Source: Arcuatula senhousia
Taxonomy: Eukaryota > Mollusca > Bivalvia > Mytilida > Mytilidae
DNA: 64,000 nucleotides
Direction of reading: 5' to 3'
NCBI GenBank assembly: GCA_963971305.1
Contig: OZ020313.1
Coordinates: forward strand, 57,608,203-57,672,202
This document shows positions 10,547 through 22,864 of this stretch, piece after piece. Within the stretch, counting starts at the first letter, position 1, and each line of letters opens with the position of its first letter. The notes below the pieces were generated by a model, which saw only the letters and a list, made by a program, of their open reading frames with translations, was not told the DNA's origin and searched no databases. The position numbers and the translations under genes are program-made.

Positions 10547-11649
10547 TTTTTTTTTTTACTTTTGGCGGGACTAACGTCATTAACATCACTGTGTATATTC
10601 TGATTTAAGAGTGATAACAGAAAATGGCGAAACTTTTGTATAACGATTTCGGGAAAGACGTTGCCATTCCTCTCGGAAGAATAGAACATTATTTTTTTCT
10701 AAATCATCCGTCGTCATATAACTATCCTTTATATTTGCATTTTTAATCTTTATATGAATTGATTTTTTTTGTTCTGTTGGTTGTGTTGAATTACTTGTAG
10801 AGATTGGTACATGTAAATGAAAATTTGAAAAATAGCATTCTTTTTACTTTTTAAAAAATACTGGAGATAATAAAGAAATTGTTGGGTAAAAAAAGATGGC
10901 CAAGTTATATCCAGCGACTCCATAAAAATGAATCTTAAGCTTTATAAATTCATTGAATGAATTATTGGTAGGAATGGAAGCTTAGTGGGTGCTGCAACTT
11001 AAAAGACTTCTTTCTATTTGTGTCAGGATCATTTGGATTTGGATTCGGCAATGGACCCTTAAGGCGTGGCCCTGGACCAACAAAGCGGGGATTTTTTCTA
11101 CCCGCAAACAGAACATTGTAGCATGTACCTGTTTTGTTTTAGTAATTCTGTATGCCTTGAAATTAATCCTGCAACAAATTATTTTTGTATTGATCAGATT
11201 CTAAATGATCGTGACTCCTGGGTGAAGATATAAATTAAAGGCTAGCTGTTGATTAAACAGGCAGATAAAAGACTATTCCTTCTGCGACAAAGACGATAAC
11301 TTAATGATATTGTCATCACATCAAAGAAGGTAATTCCGTATGAGAATCTTGACAATGATTAGAAGAGATTTTCTGTCATTAATATTCTTGAACAAACGTA
11401 ACCCATCAAACCTTTAAGTATAAACAATAAATTGAAAGTAGATTAATACCAACAAACACATTTTTGCCACAACCATTATTTCTAAGGTACGAGACCGTAA
11501 CACCATCTTCATAGGTACTCATTAAACAGATTTACATTGATTTTTTTACAAATTAATGCCAATTACCCTGAAGATAAACACACACGTACTGTTTTGTATA
11601 TCAAAAGTTGCATTTGTTAATGTTTATTTCAATTTTCGTTTAACTTGCT
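10547..11649. other. Non-coding interval
   Basis: This is AT-rich sequence with homopolymer runs. I see no gene, RNA gene or clear repeat boundary. Confidence 0.5.
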
Positions 11650-11945
11650 TGTCGTTTTGAATGAACCGTCAACTTTGGAGAGTTCCTCTACCGTCCGTTT
11701 GAATTAACTGTCACTTTTAGAGAGTTCCTCTACCGTCCGTTTGTTTGTTATTGTCGTTTTGAATTAACCGTCACTTTTAGAGAGTTCCTCTACCGTCCGT
11801 TTGTTTGTTCTTGTCGTTTTGAATTAACCGTCTTTTTTAGAGAGTTCCTCTACCGTCCGTTTGTTTGTTCTTGTCGTTTTGAATTAACCGTCAACTTTAG
11901 AGAGTTCCTCTATCGTCCGTTCGTTTGTTCTTGTTGTCTTTTGTA
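11650..11945 (+). repeat. 60-bp minisatellite, about 5 copies
   Basis: The unit runs GTCGTTTTGAATTAACCGTC / ACTTTTAGAGAGTTCCTCTA / CCGTCCGTTTGTTTGTTCTT. The period is exactly 60 bases in the last three copies. The first copy is truncated by an internal deletion, so the first interval is shorter. No coding content. Confidence 0.85.
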
Positions 11946-12120
11946 TATGGTTCTCTCTAGTGGAATTGGACTTTGATCAATTTGATTTTTATTGTGTGTT
12001 TAATTTTTGTGCAGTGTCTGGGATAATTGATGGGGGAAGGATAGGGCCAAAAAACTAGTTTAACCCCGCCACATTTTATGTGTGCATGTCTTAAGCAAGG
12101 ACTTTTTGACAAAGCTTTTC
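11946..12120 (+). repeat. Dispersed-repeat tail with AACTAGTTTAACCCCGCCAC
   Basis: This directly follows the minisatellite and reads AACTAGTTTAACCCCGCCAC then ATTTTATGTG. From general memory, this type of block recurs in mussel genomes. In this window only the short ATTTTATGTG part is repeated (2,597), so assignment is tentative. Confidence 0.4.
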
Positions 12121-12174
12121 TGTTCCTTGTTTAAGAAGGGGGTCTATTTGTGACTATTTCAGGACTGGATTTGA

Positions 12175-12480
12175 ATTATATGCATTTCATTTAGACTATG
12201 GACCAATAGCAAAACCGCGAGCAGCGCCTGATGGTTGTCCATTGTTTTTTTTCTAAATTGCCGCTTGTTTTGTGAGTTGTGTCGCAAACACCTATTCCAC
12301 ATCAGATTATTTTTTATTTAGAGTATTTTCATCCTTATTAGATCCAGTGTTTACCCGGTTTATAATATTGAAAATAATGAGATGTGGAATAAGTGTACGC
12401 AACACAGCTCACATTACAAGCAGTATAACACTTTTAGTCTTTAGAGTATTTTCAACCTTACTAGATCCAGTACGTGTCTG
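12175..12480 (+). repeat. Dispersed repeat, copy 2, with internal inverted and direct repetition
   Basis: The first part matches 5,163-5,325. It then shows 'attatttttt-tttagagtatttt' followed by 'tagatccagtg' at 12,316-12,352 and again at 12,432-12,472. An inverted echo of the 'cctattccacatc' block lies at 12,380-12,400 (gatgtggaataag). The pattern suggests a partly self-complementary element; ends not defined. Confidence 0.5.
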
Positions 12481-13374
12481 TCCGTTTCGTTAACTTTATG
12501 TGACGATATATTTACAATATAAGTGGCTCAATTTTGCATCCTTTTAATTTTATTAAGGACATTTACTTTTAAAGTTTTGACTAACACTTATTTGTTTAAC
12601 AGGAATAAATGTAATATTTCTTTAGCTATTAGATTATATGTTTTTATCTATTGCATAGGATAACTTAGCTACTTAATTGGCGATTGCTTTATGAATCTGC
12701 ATCATGTGGTGTCTTTTATCGAAGTTTGTCTGTACATTTATATTTAGGGAACTGTTACAGGAGAAACATCTTATCACGCATATCAAATTGCTACAAATAA
12801 AAGTACTGATAGCATTTGCCCCAAAATATATCAAATATCACATTTTACACCAGCATTATAATAGTTGCATGATAAACTCGTTTATTTAATAGGATGTTAT
12901 GTCACTATAGATCAATGCATCGATTTCATTACTTTTTTTAACACCATTGTTGCTACATGTATGACTTTTGCTGCAGAAAATCATAATGTGTAACAAGAAA
13001 TTGTAATAAGAAAAAATATTTTTAAATATTCATGATTTATTTTATTGATTAATTGTATATATAACCATAGGTTAAATGATAAAGCTGGATCAGATCATTA
13101 TATTCCCGCTAGACAGCACCAAACATTCACGATATGAACGTTCATTAGTTCGATATCACTCATTTGTCAAATATGGCATTAGTAAACATTCAGAATTCAC
13201 TGTATACTAATTCCAGTATGTCTGGAGGACATAATCCAGTTTTAGCTTTAGTGTCACTGATTCTTCATTTGAAATGGACATCTATTTGTGTGATATTTGA
13301 TAGAAATTCGGGTAAGTTGATTATGCTAATGGACCTGGTTCACCAAGACTTATATTTGGCCTAAAAAATTGTAA
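12481..13374. other. Non-coding interval
   Basis: AT-rich. Short frames are present but none has recognisable protein features. Confidence 0.5.
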
Positions 13375-13640
13375 TTCTTGAACAACTTTTTTGACCAACA
13401 CTAAGTCGATCTTTGGCAACGTGTAGGTGTGTTATAGCCAAGAGTCCCGGAGGACCTGAGCTCACTCTCATTTCGACTTGAGTTTACGTTGCTGAATGCG
13501 ATTTTGTTGTGATATGTGTGTTAATGATGTGTGGTTTGTTCAGTTGTAATATTTGTTTGTCTACCGATTTTGTCTTTGTCTTTTCGGTCTAATGATCAAT
13601 ATTTGATATCCCCTTTGGTACACATTTGCTTCAAATCTAA
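13375..13640 (+). mobile_element. Penelope-like 3' tail, subtype B
   Basis: It starts near 'ttttttgaccaacactaa', includes 'ggcaacgtgtaggtgtgtt', 'ctgagctcactctca', 'gcgattttgttgtgatatg' and ends 'cccctttggtacacatttgc'. This is the subtype-B order seen at 37,606-37,890, without coding sequence. Confidence 0.75.
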
Positions 13641-15540
13641 AATATCCATAACATTTATTTTTATTATCATTCAAACTTTTGACTTTCTAATAAGTTCACG
13701 AAATATGATTTTAAGACAATTTGAAATAGTCAAATAGTTTTAGAAAATATAGAGGCGAGAACACAATTCGCCCACATTTTGTCTTACTTGAAATACATTT
13801 ATTCTATTGTATCTAATAAACATAGATTAAACATCGTTAGCGACAAATGGCCCACCTCTGAAAATGCTAAACACTAAGCAAAATGAGTGAATAAGGGCGA
13901 TTTTACTACAAATATTGTTATTTTGACCATTAATATGATAATATTGTTTAAAATTCAGTGGTGTCAGTAATGAAGATGCCTTAGATTCTTTAAAATATAT
14001 CTGTGTAATGTGATATGCAACACTTTAGGATTAAATCAAATACTTAAAAAACAAAATATATAAATGCCGGAATAGAGATGGTTATGAATAAAATAAACCT
14101 TAAACGTCATATAACATTATACAACAGAACCTATACGGACAATTATGTAGCATTGTTTCATGCATAGATGGCTTGGAAGTTTTTTTATCTCACTACCCAA
14201 GGCAATAAAAAATATAAGTTCTTCTTCATGAAGGAGTGAATCAAATGATCAAAACATGTTGTTGTTTTCAGATGCATCAGACCCTAAAATGATATTAGAT
14301 TCCAACCGTGCCATAAAACCTGAAGCAAACCCGTGTCTTTAAAATAAATACATGGAGTCAGATAGAATCTGATACTTATGCTGATCTTGATTTTTCAATG
14401 TCCGAATATTCTTCTCAAAGTTCCAAGTATGGCTTAAATTTTCTGAAATATATTTTTGTGTATTAAAACATAGAAGAAATTGTAAAAGAGATAATGGGGA
14501 AAATATTTTCTGGCAACGTAATTTAATTGTGCTTTCTATACATTTATATACATTGATTGCATTTCAATGAAGTAAATAATGTCAAGGTAATTTTTCAAAA
14601 TCTATAGCGAAACGAAACGCACTCATAAGTGTCATTTTTAGAATCAACCACAGAGTTACGACTTCATTGGCCACTAAAAATAATTTGGAATAATTGGGAC
14701 TATCCAGTTTAAACATTTCTTCGTTTTTTTCCCTTTCAAATAAAGTCAATTAAATAAGTATGCTATGCTGGCAATTATTGCAATGCCTTAATCGTATTAC
14801 ATATTTTTTTACTTTTTTCTTGTGGTTGTTCTTGGTCTTTCTTCTATTATTTTACAATTGTTCGTTCTTTTTCATTATTAAACATATCGTTTTATGACAA
14901 TTATCTATAGAAGCTAACCACTGGAATAAAGATGAATAGACCGAGTATATAATTGGCAAACTAAATACAGCTATATATTCCTCTGCATAATAGATTAAAA
15001 TAATAAAGGTAAAGCTTTGGAAATTAATGAGATCTTATTGATTCTGAGAAAATAATGGATCCTCATTAATACATATTAGATATACCATAAATACAATAAT
15101 GACAATACCTGAACAAAAATACGTGCATCTGGTAAATACGTAATTACCTGACAGTTTACAAGATTAATTAACACCTCATAGGAATACTAACTTTATGATA
15201 TATTATAGAAAATGCCAATGATTTGCCGAAAGTTGATAATTCATGTTATGAGGTGTTAACACAAATTTGTCATTATTTTTATTAATAACATTTTACATAA
15301 CCGTAACACAAACGTTTCTGACTCAATAACACGAGCATTTATGGTTAGTTTTGGTATTGCTGTGAGTAAGGCAGAATCAGTGTAAGCGATTTTAGTTTAA
15401 ACAGTATTTTATTGTTATAAGCACTACAATAGGTTACAATATAATATTTCAATATAAGGATTCGGAAACAATGCAAGCTTTTTTTTATATCCGTCTCCTT
15501 AATTATAACTTAGCAAGTATCAATATGATAGAAATGCAAG
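13641..15540. other. Non-coding interval
   Basis: About 1.9 kb of AT-rich sequence. I see no convincing gene, tandem repeat or terminal inverted repeat. The last part (from about 15,380) may be the 3' UTR of the minus-strand LINE that follows. Confidence 0.45.
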
Positions 15541-16905
15541 CTCAAGAATGAAAATGCTGACTTATATATAAGTAATCAAAGATTTGATAAAAATGGTGTA
15601 CAATTAATAAATTATACAAGATAAACAAAAAAAGATAAATATTTTGAGGCTTATAGTGTAAATCGTTTTGACTCAGTAAGTATTTCTGTACTTGTAAGAA
15701 TAAATGGGAATTTTGCTGATCTGTTAGGGCTTGTGAACCAAAAAGAAGTGTATTACAATCAACGGTGACTGGTAAATTTAGAGAGAGAAATGTACCGTTT
15801 CTCAAGTCTCTATAACGAGTACAATTCAATAAGAAATGTTCAGAATTTTCAATTTTGCCTCACACACATAAAGAGGAATTGACCAAGTTTTTTGAAAATA
15901 AATGCTCGCCTAATGAGCTGCACTCCATACGTAAGCGAGCGTGCAAAATTTGACCTCTGCGGCTGCCAGCATAATAGTATTTTGGAATATATTGCTGGAA
16001 GAGAACTCGCTTCTTGAATATACTAACGGATTTTGAGTTTCTTACATCAGACAGCAAATTGTTCCACAATTTTGCGGTGTGCGGTAAAAAATAGTCTGAG
16101 TAAAACATGGTTTTTGTTCGAGGCTCAGCTACATTTAGTGATCTTCGTGTGTAATGGTTATGTTGATCTGCAACAAAACCTGGTAGCATATTTTGGAGGT
16201 AGCCCGGAGACAACCCGTTCGACATTTTGTAGAACATGATAAGTCTATGAGCCTTTCTCCTTTCAGACATCTTAGTCCAACTTGTCTCTTTATATAGTTT
16301 TTGTTTCGATGTCAGACTGATGCCGCCAGTTACTATTCTGGCGGCTCAAGCTGAATTCCTTCAAGTTTATTCTCAAGATACTTAGTAGTAGTATCCCATA
16401 TGATATCTCCATATTCCAAAATGGGTCTAATGTAGGATGAATAAATATTTTCAAGTGCTTTTCTATCAAGAATACAGCGGAATTTACGCAATATATTGAG
16501 TCGATTATACGCTTTATCAACAATGCTGTTAATATCACATTCCACTGACCGTTGTTTGATAGAACTATTCCAAGATGTTTGTGATTTGTGACGTCTTGCA
16601 TTCCCTCTCCATTCGTGTAAAGAGGGGTTGAATGGGCTTAATTGATTTTCTAGAAATCGTCATACTTTCTGTTTTTTGGGGGTTAAACGTGACCAACCAT
16701 TTATTAGACCATTCATATACAGAAATCAGGTCTGAATTGAGGATCTCAACAATTAAGGAAATACTAGTGTCGTCTGCAAATAGCGGCAAGTCAGCCTGAA
16801 TTTCTACGACAATGTCATTAATAAATACTAAAAATAATAGAGGGCCCAATATTGAACCTTGTAGGACTCCTTCTGAGATTTTATTGAAAAATGTTCCATT
16901 CTATG
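15541..16905 (-). pseudogene. 5'-truncated LINE reverse transcriptase (ORF2) remnant
   Basis: Read on the minus strand from about 16,905 down, three frames give the second half of a LINE ORF2. The order is the B motif region GVLQGSILGPLLFLVFIND, the catalytic LFADDTS box, EWSNKWLVTFNPQKTE, VTNHKHLGIVLSNNGQW, then RPILEYGDIIWDT. The thumb and C-terminal part follows, with KAHRLIMFYKMSNGLSPGYL and AKLWNNLLSDVRNSKSVSIF. Frameshifts separate the pieces and the sequence upstream of the B motif (finger, palm A motif and endonuclease) is absent. This is the usual shape of a dead, 5'-truncated non-LTR insertion. It is a different family from the LINE at 25.9-32.0 kb. Confidence 0.85.
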
Positions 16906-17702
16906 ATCGTCACCAGGATAACATGTCTTCATATAAATTTCAAGCTGCCATATCTTAATAATCTTTGTCTTAATATTGATGATTGTTATATGTCCCCAAG
17001 TAGGACCAAACACGGACAAATAAAGAATTAAATTGAATACCTCTTGTAAAAGTAATACTTTTAAATCATTACAAACAATTGGACAAATGTCATACTCACT
17101 ATATAAATATGTTTTATTGGGATTTCATACTTTCAAAGAAGGATAAACAGAACTTAAAAGAAATTGCATCAAAATGGTCTTAAAACATACCAAGACAAAA
17201 ATAAATCATCTTAAATCTCTACTTGGCGTAAAAATCACCAACTTAATCTTTCAATTATCAATGAAAAGTAAGTCATGTTTTTTTTTCAAGTTAAAGTGCA
17301 GGTAAATAGACACAATACTATTTTTGTTTCTTCTTTGTGTTGTCAGAATTTAAAGAAATCTGAGAATGGTTTTTTTATTTGGTGTAAAATGCAAGTCTAA
17401 AATGTAGCCAAGCTGATAAAAGGAGACGATTGAAGTCTTACAATTTCAACCAACCTAACTTAGGAGGCCTCTCCCTTCTAAAACGTTATTTTATATTTTC
17501 TTATTGTCATTCCAAGAGTTATATAATACATGTATTAGTAAAACGTGAAAAGTTTTCCAGCTAAAGCAGCTGCATTGCGTACTGCGGAATTAAAAAAAAA
17601 TGTTTTAGCAAGCTGAGTCAAGTGGGCCATTGCTTTTTCTAACCAGGATGTGAGATATTTATCTATTTTATAGATAAGATTTCAATACTTATATAGGAGG
17701 TT
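16906..17702. other. Non-coding interval
   Basis: AT-rich flanking sequence between the LINE remnant and the large inverted-repeat element. Nothing recognised. Confidence 0.5.
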
Positions 17703-17921
17703 AGTAGTATATATGTGGTGATGACCCCGCATTTTTTGGGAGGTTAATTAGGTTAATGGCATTTGCGCAGGCATATGACGCCATATCCGCTTCCGGTCCG
17801 CCATCTTGAATCTCAGTAACAATCTTGGATATCGTCGGCCATTATGCTTCTGGTTCCGTCATTTTGTTTTGATGCAACTCCCGGTTATTTAAGGGGAGGT
17901 AATTTCGGAAAGTCGCTGCAC
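17703..17921 (+). repeat. Left 219-bp terminal inverted repeat
   Basis: It contains CCGCCATCTTGAATCTCAGT and CCGTCATTTTGTTTTGATGC, whose complements occur in the right arm. The arms are similar but not identical, with scattered substitutions. Confidence 0.85.
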
Positions 17922-18150
17922 TTTAAGAGAATGGCGCAGATTTAAAGCATGGAGGCTTGCATATAAGAAAAAAGAGCAACCTTAAGGAATGCATTCTTTG
18001 AATGTGCATGGAATAGAACGAAAGACAATTCAATTCATGCATGTAATGAGGGCTCTGTTAGCAACATGCTACACTTTTCAGAAGAGAAAGATAAATTTAC
18101 AAGGATGAAAGAAAAATCATCAGATAGAAACAGAACGCCGAGGAGGAAAG

Positions 18151-18715
18151 ATGTACCATTGCGACGAATGCGGATACACAAGCCAAAAGCTATTCAATCT
18201 ACAAAGACAAAAAGTGCAGAAACATCAAACGAAAACGGAAGAACCAGAATGGTTGAAGGAAAACCCGGAATGGGAAACGGATGAGAAGGAAACGGATACG
18301 GAATCAAAAATGACTGACGACCTGTCTGAAGACAAAGAGACTTACCCCGGAAAACAGTTCGATCCGTGAAACGACTTTATTGGACAAGTGATGATCCGAG
18401 TCAAGGACGAACACAAAAAGAAAGTCAATGAATACACGGACCGTGGCCATCACGAGATAGAGGTTACATCAAAAGCAGACAGGTATATGTTACCGCTGTA
18501 TAGAGAAGCTCTAAAAAACCGTTACGTCAATAACATTTTGTGGCAAATGGAAATGGCACACGAGACCCCCTCCACAAAAAGATCAAAGAGACGGCAAAAC
18601 GACTGAGGAACGATGAAGATTACGAGTACAAAGAGTCCTGGAAATACGCAGCTGAGAAGAGAAAGTACTTGCTGGACGACAAAATCAAACAGTTCAGACT
18701 CGGTGAGGAGAGTGA
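18151..18715 (+). pseudogene. Broken C2H2 zinc-finger-like protein of unknown family
   Basis: The frame starts with MYHCDECGYTSQKLFNLQRQ then KVQKH: a C2H2-finger pattern whose first histidine position is glutamine. An acidic linker (EEPEWLKENPEWETDEKE) follows. After an in-frame TGA at 18,367 the same frame continues with a helical segment (KKVNEYTDRGHHEIEVTSKA, then LYREALKNRYVNNILWQMEM). A frameshift near 18,560 is needed to continue with RDPLHKKIKETAKRLRNDED and KESWKYAAEKRKYLLDDKI. One stop and one frameshift make it a pseudogene. The coding end runs straight into a Penelope-like tail. I do not know the family or function; its place inside inverted repeats suggests mobile-element cargo. 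Confidence 0.6.
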
Positions 18716-18717
18716 AG

Positions 18718-18880
18718 AACCCTTTCGACTTGAGTTCGCGGTGCTGAATGCGGTTTTGTTGTTATGTGTGTGTGTTTTATGTTGTTATGTGGTTTGTTTT
18801 GTTGTGATGATTTTTTGTCTTTGTCTTTACGGTTTTATGATACTGATTACCCCTTTGGTACACTTTTGCTTGCTTCATGA
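18718..18880 (+). mobile_element. Penelope-like 3' tail, subtype B
   Basis: The tail runs 'cctttcgacttgagttcgcg', 'gctgaatgcggttttgttg', 'tgtgtgtgttttatgttg', then 'acggttttatgatactgatt' and 'cccctttggtacacttttgc'. It is almost the reverse complement of 41,107-41,290. It is inserted inside the inverted-repeat element directly after the zinc-finger pseudogene. Confidence 0.8.
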
Positions 18881-19249
18881 AGACTGAAAACCTTTTATTG
18901 TTTTCATACGAAAGTATAGAAACTTAAAATCGCCTTGTTATCCCTTATGCCCAATATGAATTCTATACAAACACACAAAACAATACCTTATACCCCATAG
19001 CCAGTACATACCTTATGAAACACCACCAATTACAAGACTTCGAATACTGTAAAAACCAAGAGTTACTCCCCCTTAGATAAAGACCAAGCGAAGAATTGAA
19101 AAGAAACTTTAAAATGCTATATTACACGCTTAGTATACAACAAGAACACATTAGGATCCCTATATGGTCAAGACCTGACTGACCACTGACTATCACCGAC
19201 TCAAACATCTCAGAAAAGGTATCTACACCTTGCGACCTTTCCAATGATA

Positions 19250-19266
19250 CGCTCCCGAAGGGAGCG
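19250..19266. repeat. Short hairpin CGCTCCC-GAA-GGGAGCG
   Basis: A 7-bp perfect stem with a 3-base loop. A related 'cttcgggagcgtcac' follows at 19,530. It sits inside the inverted-repeat element; role unknown. Confidence 0.5.
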
Positions 19267-19740
19267 ATAATGGTAGAAATGTCAATATTCTAGTTGTACT
19301 ATGGGCTCAATTTTCCTTCAACGTCCGGTAAACCACGCGCGGTTTCCCAAACTTTCTGCGTCTTTTTAACGCTTTTTTCTTTGAAAATTCCTGACGTCAT
19401 TAAGCGCACACAGGACCCACAAGAAAGCTACTTTGTTTTTATTTTCGAATAAGAATTTGTTTCAATTAATTGCCCAATAAACATTTGAAAACTTATTTTA
19501 GCTTGTAAAATATTTAAGGATACGTTAAAACTTCGGGAGCGTCACAGGTATAACCTGCATCATATTATACAACAACTAAACCTTTGATCAGAAATAAGAA
19601 ATGGTCACCTAATTGTCAAGCCCTGAATGACCACTGACCACCACAAAGGAAATCAACGGAAAGAAAATGTCGAACCAAAGACCATGCAACAAACCCGAAA
19701 GAAATAGGTCAGGAAACAACAAAGATATACGCCTTTTACC

Positions 19741-19959
19741 GTGCGGCGACTTTCCGAAATTACCTCCACTTAAATAACCGGAAGTTGCATCAAAACAAAA
19801 TGACGGAACCGGAGGCATAATGGCCGACGAGATCCAAGATGGCCACTGAGATTCAAGATGGCGGACCAGAAGCGGATATGACGTCATATGCCTGCGCAAA
19901 TGCCGTTAACCTCACTAACCTCCCGAGAAATGCGGGGTCATCACCACATATATACTACT
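19741..19959 (-). repeat. Right 219-bp terminal inverted repeat
   Basis: Reverse complement of the left arm at 17,703-17,921, ending TCACCACATATATACTACT at 19,959. Differences include an extra CATCTTG-type step in the middle of the arm. Confidence 0.85.
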
Positions 19960-20393
19960 GAGGGTTACCAATGATTTATAAAATTAGCACAACTTGTAGC
20001 TTTATCGAGTGAATTGAATATTTTTCAAATTTTTCTTATCCTGATGTATTTTTTGTTACAAAGGAAATCATACCCCATAATATCGCTCTACATTAGAAAT
20101 GTGTGCTAGTCCTGTTTCATTTAAACCAATGCAAATGAGGTGCTATTTTATTTCATTTTACATATCATACACAATATTTTATTGAAAACATGAATTTATA
20201 ATACTTGTGGTGCCAATAGTTACAATATCAACATCCCTAATTAAATTCTATCTTACAGAAGAGCGCATACTTATTCTTTTGTCTTGTTTTTACCATCTTT
20301 CTGTTGACAATGACTAATATCACACTTATTATTCATAGCGGTAAGCTGATTTAAAGTCGAGATTTAAGTTAACAATCAACATATGCTCTATGG
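19960..20393. other. Non-coding interval
   Basis: AT-rich; nothing recognised. Confidence 0.5.
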
Positions 20394-20655
20394 AGCTTTT
20401 ATATCGACTATAATTTGCCTTCTCATGGGGTTTTTGATTACATGATTCCCAGGCCATTTTAAAGGTGATTACTTGATTACAAGAGCAAATATTTAATGAT
20501 TATTAGATTACCCAGGTTTGAATTATTGATTATTTGATTACTATAGGGAAAAAGTTTTTGATTACATTTCTAAAAAATAAGTGATTATTTGATTACTTTG
20601 GCAAAAAAATGCTGATTACTTGATTCCTGGTACCCCCCATGAGGAGCCCCTATAA
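20394..20655. repeat. GATTACTTGATTA-rich element with inverted ends
   Basis: The interior repeats GATTA(C/T)TTGATTAC with spacers. The ends carry inverted words: 'cttctcatggggt' on the left and 'ccccccatgaggag' on the right, with 'ctataat' at both ends. It is consistent with a small foldback element; no coding content. Confidence 0.5.
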
Positions 20656-21025
20656 TACAGACATACAGACAATTATAACATAGCATGTAGATAAATAACA
20701 TAAAACACACACACAGAGTACAGTAGACAAAACATATACATACAGACAGACAGGCACACAAAAATAAGAAATAAAATACTAGTAGATAACAAATAAATAA
20801 GAAATCTTAAGGAGTATCAGCAACTCGATTCAGATGATATCAATAGATCTGACATCTTAACGCCAATCCAGGAAACAAAGATTCGGATCATTTGCCGCGC
20901 CTTGCAACTTGAAATAAAAACAATGCCAATGAAACATAAACTTAAACTACAGAAGATCTGACAAATATAGACAAGGAATAATAAAAATTCTAAATGAAAA
21001 ACAGAGATTAACTGATCAATTCAAG
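20656..21025. other. Non-coding, CA/ACAGACAG-rich
   Basis: Short CACACACACA and ACAGACAGACAGG stretches lie near 20,706-20,760. No gene recognised. Confidence 0.5.
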
Positions 21026-21830
21026 TTTCCAAGAGTTGCCCCCCTTATTGCAACGAATACTCAGAAAAATAAAATGCCTGTACCATATAGATTTGATAAA
21101 ATATTTGTAGTTTTATTGTCTTATGTAGTCTGACATAATCATTTACAGTTATCCAAACCAATATATTTTATTAATATTACTCAATAGTTAGAAAACCCCG
21201 AATAGAAGAATTTTCTATTGGAAATTAAGTCCCGCCCCTTTTACCTTATTTGACAAATCAGACGAAATTTGATACCTCATTTCTTAAATCGGATTTAACA
21301 CCCCGAAGATCGACATCGATTGTTGTAGAATTTCACCACATAATAGACCATAAAATATTGAATTTGGGACTTGCTGCTCATTCTTTTGTATTTTTGAAAA
21401 TTATAACAAAAAATGACATCAAGATGAAAAACGCAGTTTTTCTCATTCTGATTCACCCTTTTGGTCCAAAAATTAAAATTATTCTTAACATTATCAACAA
21501 TGAGCACCTAAAGCCAAATAAATTGATCAAAAACGAACCCAAATAAATGGTTTTTAATCAATTCGATGGTGCTTTTCGGGATGCTAAACTTCAGTTTCCA
21601 AATCCGAGAAAAATCATGTTGCAGACAAAATGGTTGCCATGGATATTATTTATGGTACTATATGAGCAGTATTTTAATGCATTTACATATTTTCTAAATA
21701 CATATCGAATTCCTATTCATTTCGATATAAAATAACTTTATTATTGATTTTTAATTTTTTCTGTTTAAAAGGGTCAGGAAACGGACGATTTTCCGGAAAA
21801 GTGCAGTAACCAACCTGCGGAGACCGCAGA
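21026..21830 (-). repeat. ~800-bp interspersed repeat, copy 2 (inverted relative to copy 1)
   Basis: Reverse complement of 9,775-10,546. It begins at 'ccaagagttgcccccctta' and includes 'taagtcccgccccttttacc' and 'ttcgatggtgcttttcggg', ending near 'gattttccggaaaagtgcag'. A 98-codon frame is open here but broken in the other copy, so I do not call a gene. Confidence 0.75.
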
Positions 21831-22526
21831 TGATACAAATGATCTCTGATCTCATAACTTGGGAATAAGAATGAGAACTTCTGAGATCTCTATTTGTATT
21901 TTTATCTTTGAATCATCCAGTCATTATTTTTGTCAGAGTCAAAATGAAATTGATGTTTCACTTTTTTTTGTCTTCAATATTCATAGTTATTTTATGGATA
22001 TTGTATTATATCTATTTACATGTTTGAATTTATTATTTAAAATCAGAGTGCATTTTTGAAACTGATAACTTTTAATTCTTCATATTTTCATAAAAAGTAC
22101 ATTTGTGATTAATGAATCTCTATTTGTTACGATAAAATAGAAACAACTATTTTACCGTCACATATGTTTAAATCAAAATCACCATTATTATTATCCAAAT
22201 GGCCTAGGTGTGAGAAGTATTTATAAATATCCAGTCCAAGAAGTGTTTGATTTCTTCTTTAATGTAACATCACAGCTCTTTTGTTCTAACAGGGGTGGTC
22301 TAAGCCGGATCATCCCTCGGAATACCCTGTTCTACTTTTTCAACTCTATTATTATTTTTCTTTTGTTTTTCAAGACTCTTTTTTTGAGAAATGTTCACTA
22401 AATTTGACATAGGAAACTTATAAAATCAACAACAAGGTATATTTGAAGATTGAAAAATACATAGTTCCGACTGGGATTAGAACGAGGGTCATCGTCATTC
22501 CTAGACAACATTTATATTTACTAGAC
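21831..22526. other. Non-coding interval
   Basis: AT-rich; short frames without recognisable features. Confidence 0.5.
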
Positions 22527-22695
22527 CAGTGGCGGATCCAGGGGGTCCAGGGGTCGGAACCCCCCCCCCCTTTCCTCCGAAATTTTAAAATTTTTGTGTA
22601 TATTTTCAGCAAAGTTGGTCTGGAACCCCCCCCCCTTTGGCCCAGAGAACCCAGTATATGGACCCCCCTTTCGAAAATGTCTGGATCCGCCCCTG
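22527..22695. mobile_element. 169-bp MITE with GGCGGATCCAG ends
   Basis: The left end is CAGTGGCGGATCCAG and the right end CTGGATCCGCCCCTG, imperfect inverted repeats of 15 bases. The interior has runs of C (GAACCCCCCCCCC, twice) around an AT-rich centre. From general memory, elements with these ends are widespread in marine invertebrate genomes. It is non-coding and non-autonomous. Confidence 0.75.
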
Positions 22696-22864
22696 TAGAC
22701 CACGAAACCGGTGCAAATCTTGTGTTAAAAATTTTACGTAAAGGATATTGAAGGGGCAAAATATGGATACACTATATCATAATGTATAAAATGTTTTTTA
22801 TTTGATTCTCAATGCATAGAATGTATGCTAATGTTTGTACTAGTATTTTACATGACATATTTTG

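Larger units (their letters stand above)
17703..19959 (+). mobile_element. 2.26-kb element bounded by 219-bp terminal inverted repeats
   Basis: Bases 17703-17921 and 19741-19959 are inverted copies of equal length (219 bases each). The outer ends read AGTAGTATATATGTGGTGAT on each strand. Flanks show GAGGTT on the left and GAGGGTT on the right, a possible imperfect target duplication. The interior carries a broken zinc-finger-type coding region (18,151-18,715), a Penelope-like tail and about 850 bases of non-coding DNA. No transposase is visible, so it is a non-autonomous element of unknown superfamily or a large foldback unit that picked up other sequence. Confidence 0.75.

Noticed and set aside
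21250..21546. 98-codon frame in the 21-kb interspersed repeat
   Set aside because: The inverted copy at 9.8-10.5 kb does not keep the frame, and there are no protein features.
22418..22759. Gly/Pro-rich open frames on both strands
   Set aside because: They come from the C-run interior of the GGATCC-ended MITE.
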